Source: Phialocephala subalpina (Eukaryota > Ascomycota > Leotiomycetes > Helotiales > Mollisiaceae). Taken from it: a stretch of DNA of 64,000 bases. How positions within the stretch are numbered: position 1 is the stretch's first letter; every line of letters starts with the position of its first letter. Location of the stretch: assembly GCA_900073065.1 (NCBI GenBank), contig FJOG01000056.1, positions 208,803-272,802 of the forward strand. The letters are read 5' to 3'. This document shows positions 10,067-20,113 of the stretch, one piece after another. Both the position numbers and the translations under genes were made by a program. The notes beneath the pieces are model-generated. The model was not told where the DNA came from, did not search any database, and saw only the letters and a program-made list of their open reading frames with translations.

Positions 10067-11894
10067 ATGCCAGGGCTAGGAAGGAACATCGCCATCTTCA
10101 TCCTTGGTATAGTGGCGGCTCTGTGTTTCTCAACCGTGTTTCAGACTAGAGCGAAAGACTGGCCTGGGTACTTTGAGGAAGTCAACGTGGGTTTAAGGCA
10201 GTTTTGGTGGCGTGTCAGATATGCTCATCAGGCAGAAGGAGATGAGTGGGATCGTGGTACATCAACTCCAATTTTATTATTGAGAGATCACAGCTGATGT
10301 TCTCATTCTAGTCATTGGAATTGAGCTTGGAAGGACCTTCTCTCGAGTAGGCATCTTTAGAAACAACACATTTGAACTCATTCACGACGAGCAAAATCGC
10401 AGTGTGGTACCTTCCTACGTTGCATTTACCAACGATGGACCTCCTCTTGTTGGATACGCAGCCCTCGAGCAAGCTGCGAAGAACCCTGAAAACACGATAT
10501 ATGATGTTAAGTGAGTTCGCAGCAAAGGATATTACCTCCGAGTTCCAGAGGCTGACTGGCTTCCAAGTCTCCTCATTGGTCGGAAGCTCATGGACCCAAA
10601 AGTCCTGACTGCCATCAAAACCTTCCCATACCATGTCGTAGGAAACGATGACAGACCTGCCATTTCGATACAAGGGGATATAGATGTCAACTACACCCAT
10701 TCGGAAATCTCCGCGATGGTCATCACGAAGCTGAAGACCATGGCGGAGGCTCACCTCAACGAACCAGTATCCCTCGCGATCATCTCTGTCCCAGACGACT
10801 TCAATGATGATCAAAGACAAGCGACAAGGGATGCCGCAAGAATCGCAGGACTCGATGCGATACGTCTGGTCAGTGAGTCAACGGCTGCGGGCATCGGGTA
10901 CGGACTCGATATTCCCAAGGATCCTTACGGGTCCAAGGTTGATTCAGAATACTTTGTCATCTATCACCTCGACGCTAAAGAGTCTAAGCTTGCGCTATTG
11001 TCCGTGGATTGTGGAGTCTTTGAGACTCTTGCTCTAGCCAACGATGAAAGCCTCGGTGGATATGTCTTTGAGAATGACTGGAACGACGACATCCGATTGA
11101 AAGACGCAGCAGTGGACTTGGTCAGGCAGCTTCTTGACGGAGCCAAGTTGGCAACTACCGAAGTCGATGGCCTTGTCTTTACAGGCAACCCCGCACATGT
11201 GGTTTCCATCAAATATGCTGTCGAGAGATACCTTGGTGAGATGAAAGCGAGGTCATTCGAGTACCCTTCAAAAGATCCTGTCAGTTCTGACGAAGCGATC
11301 GTACGCGGTGTCGCACGACAAGCATCTATAATGGGACCTCCGGAGGATGGCTACGTCTCGACCATGGAGGTGACGCCGCTCGATTATGGCATTGAGATGA
11401 GTCAAGGCGTTTTTGCTAGGGTGATGAAGAGGAACTTTGTCATCCCAACGCGAAAAGCGAGAACATTTGTAACAACGGTCGATGATCAGGAAAGGATGGT
11501 GATCCCGATCCTCGAGGGCTTCAGGGCGATTGCGAGCAAGAACAGACTTCTTGGTACATTGGAGCTGACGAACTTGCCTAAGAAGCCAAGGGGAGAGGTA
11601 GAAATAGAGGTATCGTTTGAGATAGATGCGAATTATGTCTTGACAGTGTTTGCGAAAGAGAAAGAGAAAGAGAGTGGACGGGAGGCAAAGCTCAGGATAC
11701 CTCCTGACTGGGCTGAGTATTATGGCGATGATGGAATCGAGAAGCTAATGGAGGAGGCGAAAGAGCACCACAAAGAAGAGCTTCGGTTTTTGCAAGGGGT
11801 TTCCTATGTGGAACCAGAGGAGAAAGGAGATGATGGATTCCTAGTCATGCCGAAGGGGGGGAGGATGGATTTTGATGTAGCACTTGGAGCATGA
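10067..11894 (+). CDS. Divergent Hsp70-like protein with N-terminal membrane anchor
   Basis: Three exons (10067-10256, 10312-10510, 10568-11894) join in phase to 571 aa. ATG 10067 follows an in-frame GTG at 10064. The N-terminus has a hydrophobic segment (IAIFILGIVAALCFS) that could be a signal anchor, which is not typical of cytosolic Hsp70. The nucleotide-binding domain is recognisable: VIGIELGRTFSRVGIF, SYVAFT, NPENTIYDV, LIGRKL, ISVPDDFNDDQRQATRDAA and LVSESTAAGIGYGL. Key ATPase motifs are eroded, however: the DLGTT loop reads ELGRT, the DLGGGTFD loop reads VDCGVFETLAL, and the GGS adenosine motif reads TGNPAHV. A shortened substrate-binding region follows (VTPLDYGIEM onwards). It is probably a non-canonical Hsp70 with weak or no ATP hydrolysis, perhaps at the ER membrane. 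The role is unknown. Confidence 0.8.
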
Positions 11895-12699
11895 ACGAGT
11901 TGGAGACTGTAGTTATTCGGCAGCTGAAGTGTTCGTATTTCTGTAGCACTTTGGCCATAGTCCTAGGTGAATGTGGTGTGTGCATTCTCTTCGAGTTGTG
12001 AACACTTCCGTCAGATGTCTTCCTGCTGAAGTAATTGGGCCGCTCTTTCGTCCCCTCCTTTTTTTTCTTTTCCTTTTTGATCACCTACCCTTTTCAATTT
12101 CCAGTACTCACCAACCCTGTGACAATCTTCTCGATAGCTTCCTACAACAATTCAGCAAGGACATCAAGGAGTGGCAGTGCAGTCTCGTCGCCAGCCCATG
12201 GACCAAGCGCAGCAGACGCTCGCCGCGTCCCTTGACAGATTCATGATTCCATTGTTGCCCTCTACCTTTCCAACTTCAAGGATTTCGATTACAGTAGAGT
12301 CGTGATCCTCAACAACATTATGTATGCTATCTCGAACCTGTGTGAAGAATTGTTCGTGCCTCGGTGATAAACCTCGGCAAATCTCGCTTGCTTATCTCCG
12401 AGCCCCTTTCTTGCACGTCACCTTCGACTTGATCGAACTTTATCGCACTGCTCCCCTTATCAACAACACAAAAGAAAGAGGGCAATGACGGCGGAAATAG
12501 AGCAGTGTGTGAGTTGCTACTACAGCTGGATGGATGAATCACGAGATGCAAGATGGTGCGGATTTGAATATGGTCTGGCTGCCTGATGTCTCCGGTGAAT
12601 GATTAGAGGTCTTAAGATATCGTTGCGACCTCCTTGTTACGACCTCCTACCGTGCACATAATATGGGGTTTCGCTATTGTAGATTTAGTACTGTATGCT
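11895..12699. other. Intergenic region with no supported gene
   Basis: A stretch near 12229-12369 can be read as a plausible protein fragment (SIVALYLSNFKDFDYSRV) but has no start codon or splice context. It may be a gene remnant. Nothing else was recognised. Confidence 0.4.
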
Positions 12700-13090
12700 T
12701 GCTGTTGCTCGCTTGCCATTGTGAGAAATCGGAGTGACGGGTCCTTTATTGCCTCATTGAGTCTCCGATCCGGTCGAGGCGGCCGACACATCCGTGTTGT
12801 TGCGGCTTCTCATTCTGCATATGCTATTATCGTGCTTGCTATTGTTCGCTTAAAAGTTATCATGCCTTTGCTATTGTCACAATCGGAGTGTTGGGCGCTC
12901 TTTTCCCTCGCTTGGTCGCTGACCCGGGCGACGCGGCTGACGCCTCTGTATTCCAAGTAGTAGCGATTTCCTATTGTGCACTTGATGCTGTGCCGCTACT
13001 GTTCGCTTACTATTGTGTTCTTACTATTGTGGGTAAGGGAATGGTGGTTGTGCAAACCCTCCGACCCAGGCGAGGCGGCCGACACACCAA
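12700..13090 (+). repeat. Degenerate tandem repeat, period about 150 bp, upstream of the 13164 gene
   Basis: Three diverged units each run from a CTATTGT or CCATTGT word to a GC-rich block. The blocks are CGAGGCGGCCGACACA at about 12775, CGACGCGGCTGACGCC at about 12929 and CGAGGCGGCCGACACA at about 13071, spaced 154 and 142 bp apart. Units 1 and 2 both contain ATCGGAGTG shortly after the ATTGT word. The word C(T)ATTGT occurs about seven times between 12670 and 13030. Confidence 0.6.
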
Positions 13091-13163
13091 CCTATATTCT
13101 GAAATCCACAACCTTCCTCCTCCTTCAACCCAACACTTCACAACGCAAACCATCACCCTCACC

Positions 13164-14465
13164 ATGGCACCCAACAGCACTGCAAAGCGGGCTCGCAGCC
13201 CTTCCCCAATTGCCAGTCGCAAGAAGACTCTATACATGCTGCTCCCAAGACCCAAATCAGTTCTGAAGAAGGCCGTCAAGAAATTGTCCCAAAAACCAAA
13301 GGGCGTTCGAAAGGCGACACCTCCATCCACTCCCCTCAAGGAAGCCTCAGTTGCTACACCAGTCATCCTCCCAGCACCTTCGGCTCCAATCAAATTGCCC
13401 CAAGCTGCCCGGCGCATTAAGATCAAGCTGAATGTGCAAAAGCCAAAGGTGGTAGAGGTTCCAGCCGTGATTGACTCCGATGCCGATTCAGACAGCGATG
13501 CCGATGATGTGGATGAAGATGTTACAGACTGGCGCAAGCAGCATACCATCATCGACCCTATGACAGGCTTAAATACCCGAGTCCACTGGGACTGGCGAGT
13601 TCGCACTGCAAGAGCTAAGGAAGTCCTTGCCAAGTTCGAGAAGAGAGGCATCAAGGACCCCAAGGCGGCTTCAGAGGTTCATTGGGTTGATAGAAAGAGT
13701 CAGAATGTCTTGTTGGTGCTTCTTGACGAGGAAAATGGATCTCACCTTATTCAAGATTTCGCCAAGCGCAAAGTAAGCCCCCCTTTCCAAATCACTCCAT
13801 TTGATAACTAACATCACACGTAGTATTGGAAAGTCCTTCGCAGAATCTTCCCAGAAGGCGTCTTGAGACCAAAGGACTTGCCGGAGGAAGACTTGCTGCA
13901 CATATACACCCAGTACGGCATCGCCAGACAGTTTATCATTTTCGACCTCGATTTCATGCCAGGAGTCACAATTGACGATATTGAGAGATCTCTCACACTT
14001 CACTTCGACCCCGTCAGAATGGTTAAAATGTTTGACGCTTCTCAGCTGCCATCCTTCTTCAAGTGCCAGCAACTCCCTCTGCTTGTCGAATCTTACGACT
14101 TCAAGACTTTTGATGAAATGCACGTTGAGTTTCAGAAGAAGTTTGGAGGCTCCAACGCCATGGCAGCGGCCAGTTTCAAGAACAAGGACGACGCCGCCAT
14201 GTGGAAGAAATGGAAGAGCATCAGACCTGGACATAATTTGGGCATTAAGAGCAAGTGGGACGAGGAGTCAAGCTACGCCTACCTGCAGAACCACCGAGCT
14301 CGAGACTGGTCGAAGGATGTCAAGACGCCAGTGATGTTTGACTTAAAGCCGATTGACTGGAACCAGAAGACATCATCGAGGGCTGCTATGGACGATGACG
14401 ACGTTGATCCGTTTGACTGTGGCCCAAGGGTCACGGAGGAGGAGTTGGAGGCCGCGTTTGCTTAG
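13164..14465 (+). CDS. Hypothetical basic protein, probably nuclear
   Basis: Two exons (13164-13772 and 13824-14465) separated by a 51-nt intron with an AACTAAC branch site; 416 aa. The ATG sits in a good context (TCACCATGGC). Residues 1-90 are rich in Lys, Arg, Pro and Ser with nuclear-localisation-like clusters (KRARSP, KKAVKK), followed by an acidic stretch (DSDADSDSDADDVDEDV) and a folded-looking alpha/beta region (residues about 115-370), then an acidic C-terminus (DDDDVDPFDCG). I do not recognise a family. The basic-then-acidic tail layout is common in chromatin- or ribosome-associated proteins, but this is only inference. Confidence 0.85.
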
Positions 14466-14818
14466 GATATTGCCGTATAGCGAATGCATGTAACTAGAGA
14501 CTGGCGCGCACAGAAGATGCAGAATTCATTGTACCGGCGGACGAGGGATATTGACGGTGGCAATTATTGATGGTAGTCTACTCTGGGAGATAGACATATA
14601 ACGAATCGATACAGTATGGTGGCAGTCTATGGTTGCTTCCCTTTCAGGATTGTCGTGCCTTCCTTTTTCGCGTGCAGATAAACGAGGTCGACTACTTCAA
14701 GGCGTGGCTCCTTGAATTTTCCTTCTGTGCAATAACATACACATCCCACACCATCGACTCCTTCTTCGCAAGCCCAGTTTCTCTTCCTTCTTCGGACATT
14801 CCAATCGAACAATCAGTG

Positions 14819-15694
14819 ATGGATCCTACCTGGGAGCATTTCGGACCCTTGAAGACCACCACACAACTCTTTGCGGCTGCCCACGAGCCAAAAAGCGACG
14901 ACGACTCATGGGTTGGTGACTGGGAAGACAATCTTGACTACGGTCCCGCGGCGGATGAAGATGAGCTGAATCGCATGGAAATGGGTACTAAGCAGGCGCA
15001 GCTCGAATCGAACAAACACGAACGAGATCCATTGTCCCACATCGACGAGAACATTCAAGAACCCTCGAAACGAGTCAAAATCGAGGCACCGGAGCGCAGT
15101 GAAGCTGAGCCGAACTCCATTCTGCTTTCTGGGTTCAGAGACGGCGGTAGCATAAGCAATGAGGTATGCCACCCTACCCACAGAGCGTTTACAGCACCTT
15201 TCTAATGTCCCACCAGATCTGGAACATCGTCAAACCACTCTCCGCGCGCCACATCGAGACCTTCCGAGATTTCCAGAACATCCAAGCAAGAGAGGAAGCC
15301 AAGCGCAGCCTCTCCATACCGTCCCAAAGCGAATTCGTGATTGTCCACTTCGACGACGGACATTCTGCTGAAGCAGCGATCGACGAGCTACATGGGTGCA
15401 TATTGGATTGGACTGAGCCTTCGCTGGTAGCCCATTCGTGGAAGGAGATTGATCCAGGTAAGCTGGGACATTGAGTATCAACAACAAGATCACAAGAGGC
15501 TAATAGAGGGGTTTGCAGGTTACAAGCGAAGGAAGGAGAAAGCACAGACGTGGCTACGATTGGCAGCGTCAATTCAGGATGCACGAGAAAAGCTAGGACA
15601 TTCAGATCTGGAAGTGTTTGAGGCCATACTGTCACCTAATACGAGGGATGTTGGAGGAATAGTGAGGAAGTGGATTAACGAGGGATCGATGTAG
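14819..15694 (+). CDS. Hypothetical protein with RRM-like region and C-terminal helical domain shared with a neighbour
   Basis: Three exons (14819-15163, 15217-15457, 15519-15694) join in phase to 253 aa. ATG 14819 was preferred over the long in-frame upstream extension because the upstream residues look like untranslated leader. Residues 1-115 are acidic and low in complexity. The middle part (EFVIVHFDDGHSAEAAIDEL onwards) has the spacing of a degenerate RRM, with an AEAAIDELHG stretch before a final strand. This is a weak call. The last 50 residues (EKAQTWLRLAASIQDAREKL, then LEVFEAILSPNTR) closely resemble the N-terminus of the exonuclease-like gene at 18244. The two genes lie 3.4 kb apart on the same strand. 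Confidence 0.8.
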
Positions 15695-16018
15695 GAAAGA
15701 CGAGACAAATACAACCTGGAAGACCAGTTCTTGAATGTCCCGTCAGCCGAAAGACATTGAAAAATTGCTGGGAAGGTAAAGAATAGAAGATGCAGAATAT
15801 TCTGGTGGATCTGTATGTTTCACGTTCTGCTCGGAAAGTTTGGTGGTGCGGTCCAAATCCCAATGGCTCCAAGTTCACCGCTAGCTTGGTGCATTCCCAT
15901 CTCAACTACGCTACTACGCTACTATATTATATAGTCCTTACTACCCTGGCTCTCACTTCCCCCAACCCCTCACTACCAAGGAAAACAACAGCATCGTTTC
16001 TATATAGCCATTTCCACC
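15695..16018. promoter_or_regulatory. Promoter of first exonuclease-like gene; block shared with second copy
   Basis: Contains GTCCAAATCCCAAT at about 15851 and TGGTGCATTCCCATCT at about 15887. The same ordered pair (GTCCAAATCCCAAT, TGGTACATTCCCATCT) lies about 18036-18106, ahead of the second exonuclease-like gene. The promoter was therefore duplicated with the gene. Confidence 0.6.
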
Positions 16019-17920
16019 ATGTTTCCCCGAAAAAGTCTATATTTCACGTCCCTTTTGGATGTCTTTAGCTTCCCACAGGTCAGTGGGTCAGATTCTATCT
16101 CCTCAATGGGCTCGACGTCTCCAACCCTTTCAACTGGGTCTATTGTTTCCAGTTCACATACTTCCATAGCATCGACTCTCTCGAGTTATAGAACAGCTTC
16201 TGCGGCTTCAACATCGTCGAAGAATTCGAAGAGAATCGTTTTCTCGGTCAAAGAGCTTCTTCAATGCCGCAAACATGCTTTCCAGGTACCAAAAGAGTCT
16301 TTCAAAGAGAAAGATATTCTTTGGACAACGCTTGTGCTTGAACGATCACCGCCTAAGGTTCCACCACCAACGCTACCGACATACGATTTTGAGCTTCGAA
16401 AAGCCCAGCCGCCATCAACTGTTGCGCAAATAAATCCGCAAGATCTGAGGTTTCCCAACCTGAATGCAACACCAAACACCAACACCCTCTCTTCGGACGC
16501 ATTCAAGGGCGCCGTCTTCGTTGCACTCGATTTCGAAGGTGGACAAGATATCATTCAGGGTGCTTATGGCGCTACAGGCTGCCTAAAGGCACAAATGGGT
16601 GTGTGCATCCTTGACACACGCTCACTATCCCGCTCATCTCCATCTCCGAAGTCCCCGGAAGCCATTCTCAAAACCTACAACTTCTCAACATGTCACTCGT
16701 ACTGCGGTAGAAATACCAACTTCATCTTTGGCCAGACTCAGATGACCCATGTCAAAAAGTTCCAGTCTCACTTGGAGAACCTCATTGATCGAAATCGGAA
16801 TATCGTCTTAATTGGGCATGCTATCCCGAATGAGCTTGCTGTGCTCCAAGCTTTGAAATTTAATCTCCAGAAGGGTATAACTGGATTTGGTGACACACAA
16901 GCTATGATGCAGGTACTGTCCAAAAGACCCAGCATCAGTCTCTCAGATCTGTTGCAGAGGTTCAGACTCGAATATCGAAACCTACAAATTGCTGGAAATG
17001 ATGCAAACTTCACCATGAGAGCTTTCCTGCTATTGATGAACGAAAATGCCTCACGCACACCAGTTATTGATTCCTCTATTCGAGAAAGAATCTTGCTGTT
17101 GGACAGAATCGCAAGGGCTAGGTTGCCTACGGAAGTCAATCTGCAGCTGCCACCTTCGGGGCCTGCCCTCCATGTTCCAGCACGCGTTAGTTTGACGAAT
17201 CGCCCGTCGGCGCGTATTCCGATTGTACCTCCACCGGGATTTCAGTTCTCTCGTCCTCTCGTTCCTGGAGGTTCGGCTCTGCCTCTCATACCTATATCTG
17301 TGGCTCCATCTTCTAAGCGATTGAGACCTGAGTCTCCACCACTCTTTCCAAGGAAGGTACAACTTGCATGGCAAGGCACAACTCTACCAGTACCTGCAAA
17401 TACGACACCAGTGATCACGGGCATATCATCTATACTCGACGAACCAGTACCTGCAATCACGATAGCCGTCGGCTCGAGCATCCCATCGCCTTTCGAATCG
17501 GTACCTACAACAACAAGACCGGTGTTCAAGATCATTCCATCACCATTTGAACCCATGCCCTTCGGAAGGACAGAACATGAACGCCCCTGGACCACAGCAC
17601 TAGACCTCGAAACTAAGGAGGCAAGAGAGCACATCGGCTTCGCTGAGGTTCTCTCTCCTATGTGTACTTGGTGGAAAGAGCAACCCCACCTGCAGTCTCA
17701 AAAAAGGATTCACATCGATGGAGGCGGCGTTCCTGGTACAGGAGCAAAAAGTCGAGAGGGCGAAGAGGGAGATACATTTAGAGCTGAAGATGGAGGCTGG
17801 AAGAGAACAGCTAAGGGAATGGAAAGCGGCGGCGCAGAGGCAACCATCGTGGTTAGAGATCGCGCACGGTGTGAATGTTCAGTACAGGAACAGGTTAATG
17901 TTTGGCTGCCATTGATGTAG
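16019..17920 (+). CDS. DEDDh exonuclease-fold protein (Gfd2/YDR514C-like), copy 1
   Basis: Single open frame of 633 aa. After a Ser/Thr-rich N-terminus (residues 25-75) comes a ribonuclease-H-like 3'-5' exonuclease fold at about residues 155-345. The exo I motif is FVALDFEG (Asp and Glu present) and the exo II-like motif is LIGHAIPNELAVL. The exo III motif is LQIAGNDANFTMRAF, where the histidine seen in copy 2 (LHIGGNDAN) is Gln. Activity is therefore doubtful. A Pro-rich linker and a conserved tail (PFEPMPFGRTEHE, then IGFAEVLSP and a WW pair) follow. Past the A6 run at 17700-17705 the current frame reads like non-coding sequence, whereas the next frame gives a good coiled coil (QEQKVERAKREIHLELKM) up to 17915. 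A one-base frame break is likely there. The gene is tandem with 18244. Confidence 0.82.
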   Translation: MFPRKSLYFTSLLDVFSFPQVSGSDSISSMGSTSPTLSTGSIVSSSHTSIASTLSSYRTASAASTSSKNSKRIVFSVKELLQCRKHAFQVPKESFKEKDILWTTLVLERSPPKVPPPTLPTYDFELRKAQPPSTVAQINPQDLRFPNLNATPNTNTLSSDAFKGAVFVALDFEGGQDIIQGAYGATGCLKAQMGVCILDTRSLSRSSPSPKSPEAILKTYNFSTCHSYCGRNTNFIFGQTQMTHVKKFQSHLENLIDRNRNIVLIGHAIPNELAVLQALKFNLQKGITGFGDTQAMMQVLSKRPSISLSDLLQRFRLEYRNLQIAGNDANFTMRAFLLLMNENASRTPVIDSSIRERILLLDRIARARLPTEVNLQLPPSGPALHVPARVSLTNRPSARIPIVPPPGFQFSRPLVPGGSALPLIPISVAPSSKRLRPESPPLFPRKVQLAWQGTTLPVPANTTPVITGISSILDEPVPAITIAVGSSIPSPFESVPTTTRPVFKIIPSPFEPMPFGRTEHERPWTTALDLETKEAREHIGFAEVLSPMCTWWKEQPHLQSQKRIHIDGGGVPGTGAKSREGEEGDTFRAEDGGWKRTAKGMESGGAEATIVVRDRARCECSVQEQVNVWLPLM

Positions 17921-17939
17921 TCAAATTGATCTCTTCGCA

Positions 17940-18243
17940 AAGCACTTTAGAATATAATGAGCATCTTCGATACCGTTCAATGGCTATTTGGTTTGGAAAA
18001 TAGAGACCTTTCGATCTGATTCCTGTTGAGTGCAGTCCAAATCCCAATACAACAGTGTGACCACCATGTCGCCGGTCTTAACTTTTAGCGTGGTACATTC
18101 CCATCTGGACCGCACTGTAGAAATATATATCATCCCTTCACCTTCACTTTTCTTCCTATTTTCCGGTCATGCGTAACCGCTACAGAATTTTTAAATACTA
18201 AAATTCTTTCTACACGATGGCGAGCTCTACAAAGTTCTAGTTC
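17940..18243. promoter_or_regulatory. Promoter of second exonuclease-like gene (duplicated block)
   Basis: Carries the second copy of the GTCCAAATCCCAAT ... TTCCCATCT block described for 15695-16018, about 140-210 bp before ATG 18244. The duplicated similarity runs into the start: the CCCTTTTGGAT of both genes encodes SLLD. Confidence 0.6.
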
Positions 18244-19569
18244 ATGTCCCTTTTGGATACCATCAAAACCGCACTACCTGGAGCCACAAAGGACCAGCAA
18301 AAGTTTTCGCAGAAGAATGTCCCAGAGAAGGCAAAAGTCTGGCAGCGGCTTGCCGAAGTGGTTCAGAATGCTCGCTCATCCCTACCACCTGAGGAATTGA
18401 AGGTCTTCGATGCCATATTGGATCCTACCACCAAGATCATGCCCACTCTTTCCTGCTTGCCACAACAGACTACTTCTATTTCTTCGACTGTCGCGACTGT
18501 TAAGCCTTCGTGGGGACTGAAGGCATATTCCTCAGATGCCATCGCTGCTACACCAGCTTTAGATTCTGCATCATCTTCCAGCATCTCTGATACCTCTTCA
18601 GTAAAGGGGTTGCCCGCCTCATCTGTCACTTCAGGGTCCACCAGTGTAGATATACCAGCAGTTTGGAACTCGCTCCCTGCTATCTTTGAACATGACTCCA
18701 CCCGTTCGACGCCCCCAAAATCCTCGACTGGCGAGTCAGGCCACACTGGCCCGCATGCTCCGCCAGGGGTCACCAAAGAGCTTATCAAATACATGCAAGA
18801 CGCTTTTGAGCCTCCAGGGGGCTTTGATGTAGCGAAAGATCTCAACTTACTTCGATACGAGCTCCCAAAAAGAACTAGCTTTCAAGACCTCCAGAAAGCA
18901 GCCTTTAATGAGCAAATCCCAGTCGCTCGGCAATGTCTCGGTCTTTCTCGTTCCCTTACAACAGAGCAAAACACCAAAGTCACTCCCGATAGATTGAAAG
19001 ATGCAGTTCTAGTCTGCATTGATTTCGAGAACGGACCTTCGGTCGTCGAGAACCCTAAATCCACCAAACTCTATTCACAAATGGGTGTCTGTATCTTCGA
19101 CGCACGAGTTCTTTCCAGTAGGTCTGATTTTGACCCAGAAAGAGTTCTGGAAACATACAACTTTTCCACTCGAAACACAGAAAAATGGAGAGATCAACTG
19201 TTCATATTCGGAAAGACGGAAGAAACTACGCTCAAAGGCCTTTATTCCAAGCTCGACGAACTGCTCGACAGATCACGCAACAATATCTTGATAGGTCATG
19301 ATGTTGAGCATGAGATTGCTGTTATCAATGCATTGGGTTTTGATATCGATGCGAGGTTCTCGGCGATTCTGGATACGCAGGACATGATGAAGTGGCTGTG
19401 GCTACCTGAAAAATACAAGCAGGTTAAATATCCACCACGACACGTCCTCGATGTCAGACTCGAAAGCTTGCTGTCGAGGATCGGTGTTGAGTTTGCTGAC
19501 TTACATATTGGAGGCAATGATGCGAATTTCACTCTGAAGGCCTTTTTGTTGCTGTGGTTGAGAGCTTGA
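18244..19569 (+). CDS. DEDDh exonuclease-fold protein (Gfd2/YDR514C-like), copy 2
   Basis: Single exon, 441 aa. Residues about 28-65 form the helical domain (EKAKVWQRLAEVVQNARSSL, then LKVFDAILDPTTK) shared with the C-terminus of the gene at 14819. A Ser/Thr/Pro-rich linker leads to the exonuclease fold: exo I VLVCIDFENG, exo II-like LIGHDVEHEIAVINAL (Glu in the usual Asp place), exo III DLHIGGNDANFTLKAF with His and Asp intact. It therefore keeps more of the active site than copy 1. It stops at 19567-19569 right after the fold; the conserved C-terminal tail of copy 1 lies downstream in another frame (19820-20110). Expected role: RNA or DNA 3'-end processing, but no substrate can be inferred. 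Confidence 0.85.
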   Translation: MSLLDTIKTALPGATKDQQKFSQKNVPEKAKVWQRLAEVVQNARSSLPPEELKVFDAILDPTTKIMPTLSCLPQQTTSISSTVATVKPSWGLKAYSSDAIAATPALDSASSSSISDTSSVKGLPASSVTSGSTSVDIPAVWNSLPAIFEHDSTRSTPPKSSTGESGHTGPHAPPGVTKELIKYMQDAFEPPGGFDVAKDLNLLRYELPKRTSFQDLQKAAFNEQIPVARQCLGLSRSLTTEQNTKVTPDRLKDAVLVCIDFENGPSVVENPKSTKLYSQMGVCIFDARVLSSRSDFDPERVLETYNFSTRNTEKWRDQLFIFGKTEETTLKGLYSKLDELLDRSRNNILIGHDVEHEIAVINALGFDIDARFSAILDTQDMMKWLWLPEKYKQVKYPPRHVLDVRLESLLSRIGVEFADLHIGGNDANFTLKAFLLLWLRA

Positions 19570-20113
19570 GAAGAGACAAATATGAGCAAAGAGAAAAAGA
19601 GTTCGATGAAAAAGGAGAGCCAGGGTTTTGAAAGAGATTGGAATGTCGAAACTGCCGCTACGGATCCCGCAAAACAGAGTTACTCGGAGAAGTCCAGGCT
19701 TATCTTTGGGTATTGTCCGTACGGGTCAGAAGCCGACTAATGCTAAGTCACCAGCAAAAGTGTGTTACCGCCCTGTAACTCCTTCTCATAGATGGGAGCA
19801 ACAGACTCGCAAAACGTCGATGACATCAAAAGAGCCGATGGTGATGCTAGGGGCTCCATTGCCGTTCGAACCATTGAATGTGGGTAGATTGGAGCATGAA
19901 CAAAGGCTGAGTTCTTGTTCTGAATTGGATTGGGCTAGAAATGAATCGATGGGCCAGATTGGTTTTGGGGAAGTGCTGTCTCCTTCGGTGGCTTGGTGGA
20001 GGCATCAAGAAGGAGAAGAAATAGTTGCACAAGAGAGGGAAGCTTTGCTTCGTCAATGGACGATGGATAGGGAAAGTCCATGGGATGGACAGCGGGATGG
20101 TCAAGTATGGTGA
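19570..20113 (+). pseudogene. Orphaned C-terminal tail of exonuclease-like copy 2
   Basis: The plus-strand frame reaching 20113 encodes PFEPLNVGRLEHE, then IGFGEVLSPSVAWW and a charged helix with QEREALLRQW. These match the order and spacing of the tail of copy 1 (PFEPMPFGRTEHE, IGFAEVLSP, WW). It is offset by one frame from the 18244 gene and follows its TGA. Either a frame break removed the tail, or an intron that I cannot place joins the two parts. Confidence 0.65.

Noticed and set aside
12035..12370. Possible small gene with SIVALYLSNFKDFDYSRV
   Set aside because: Looks protein-like, but no start codon or splice junction links it to an upstream exon; kept only as a possible remnant.
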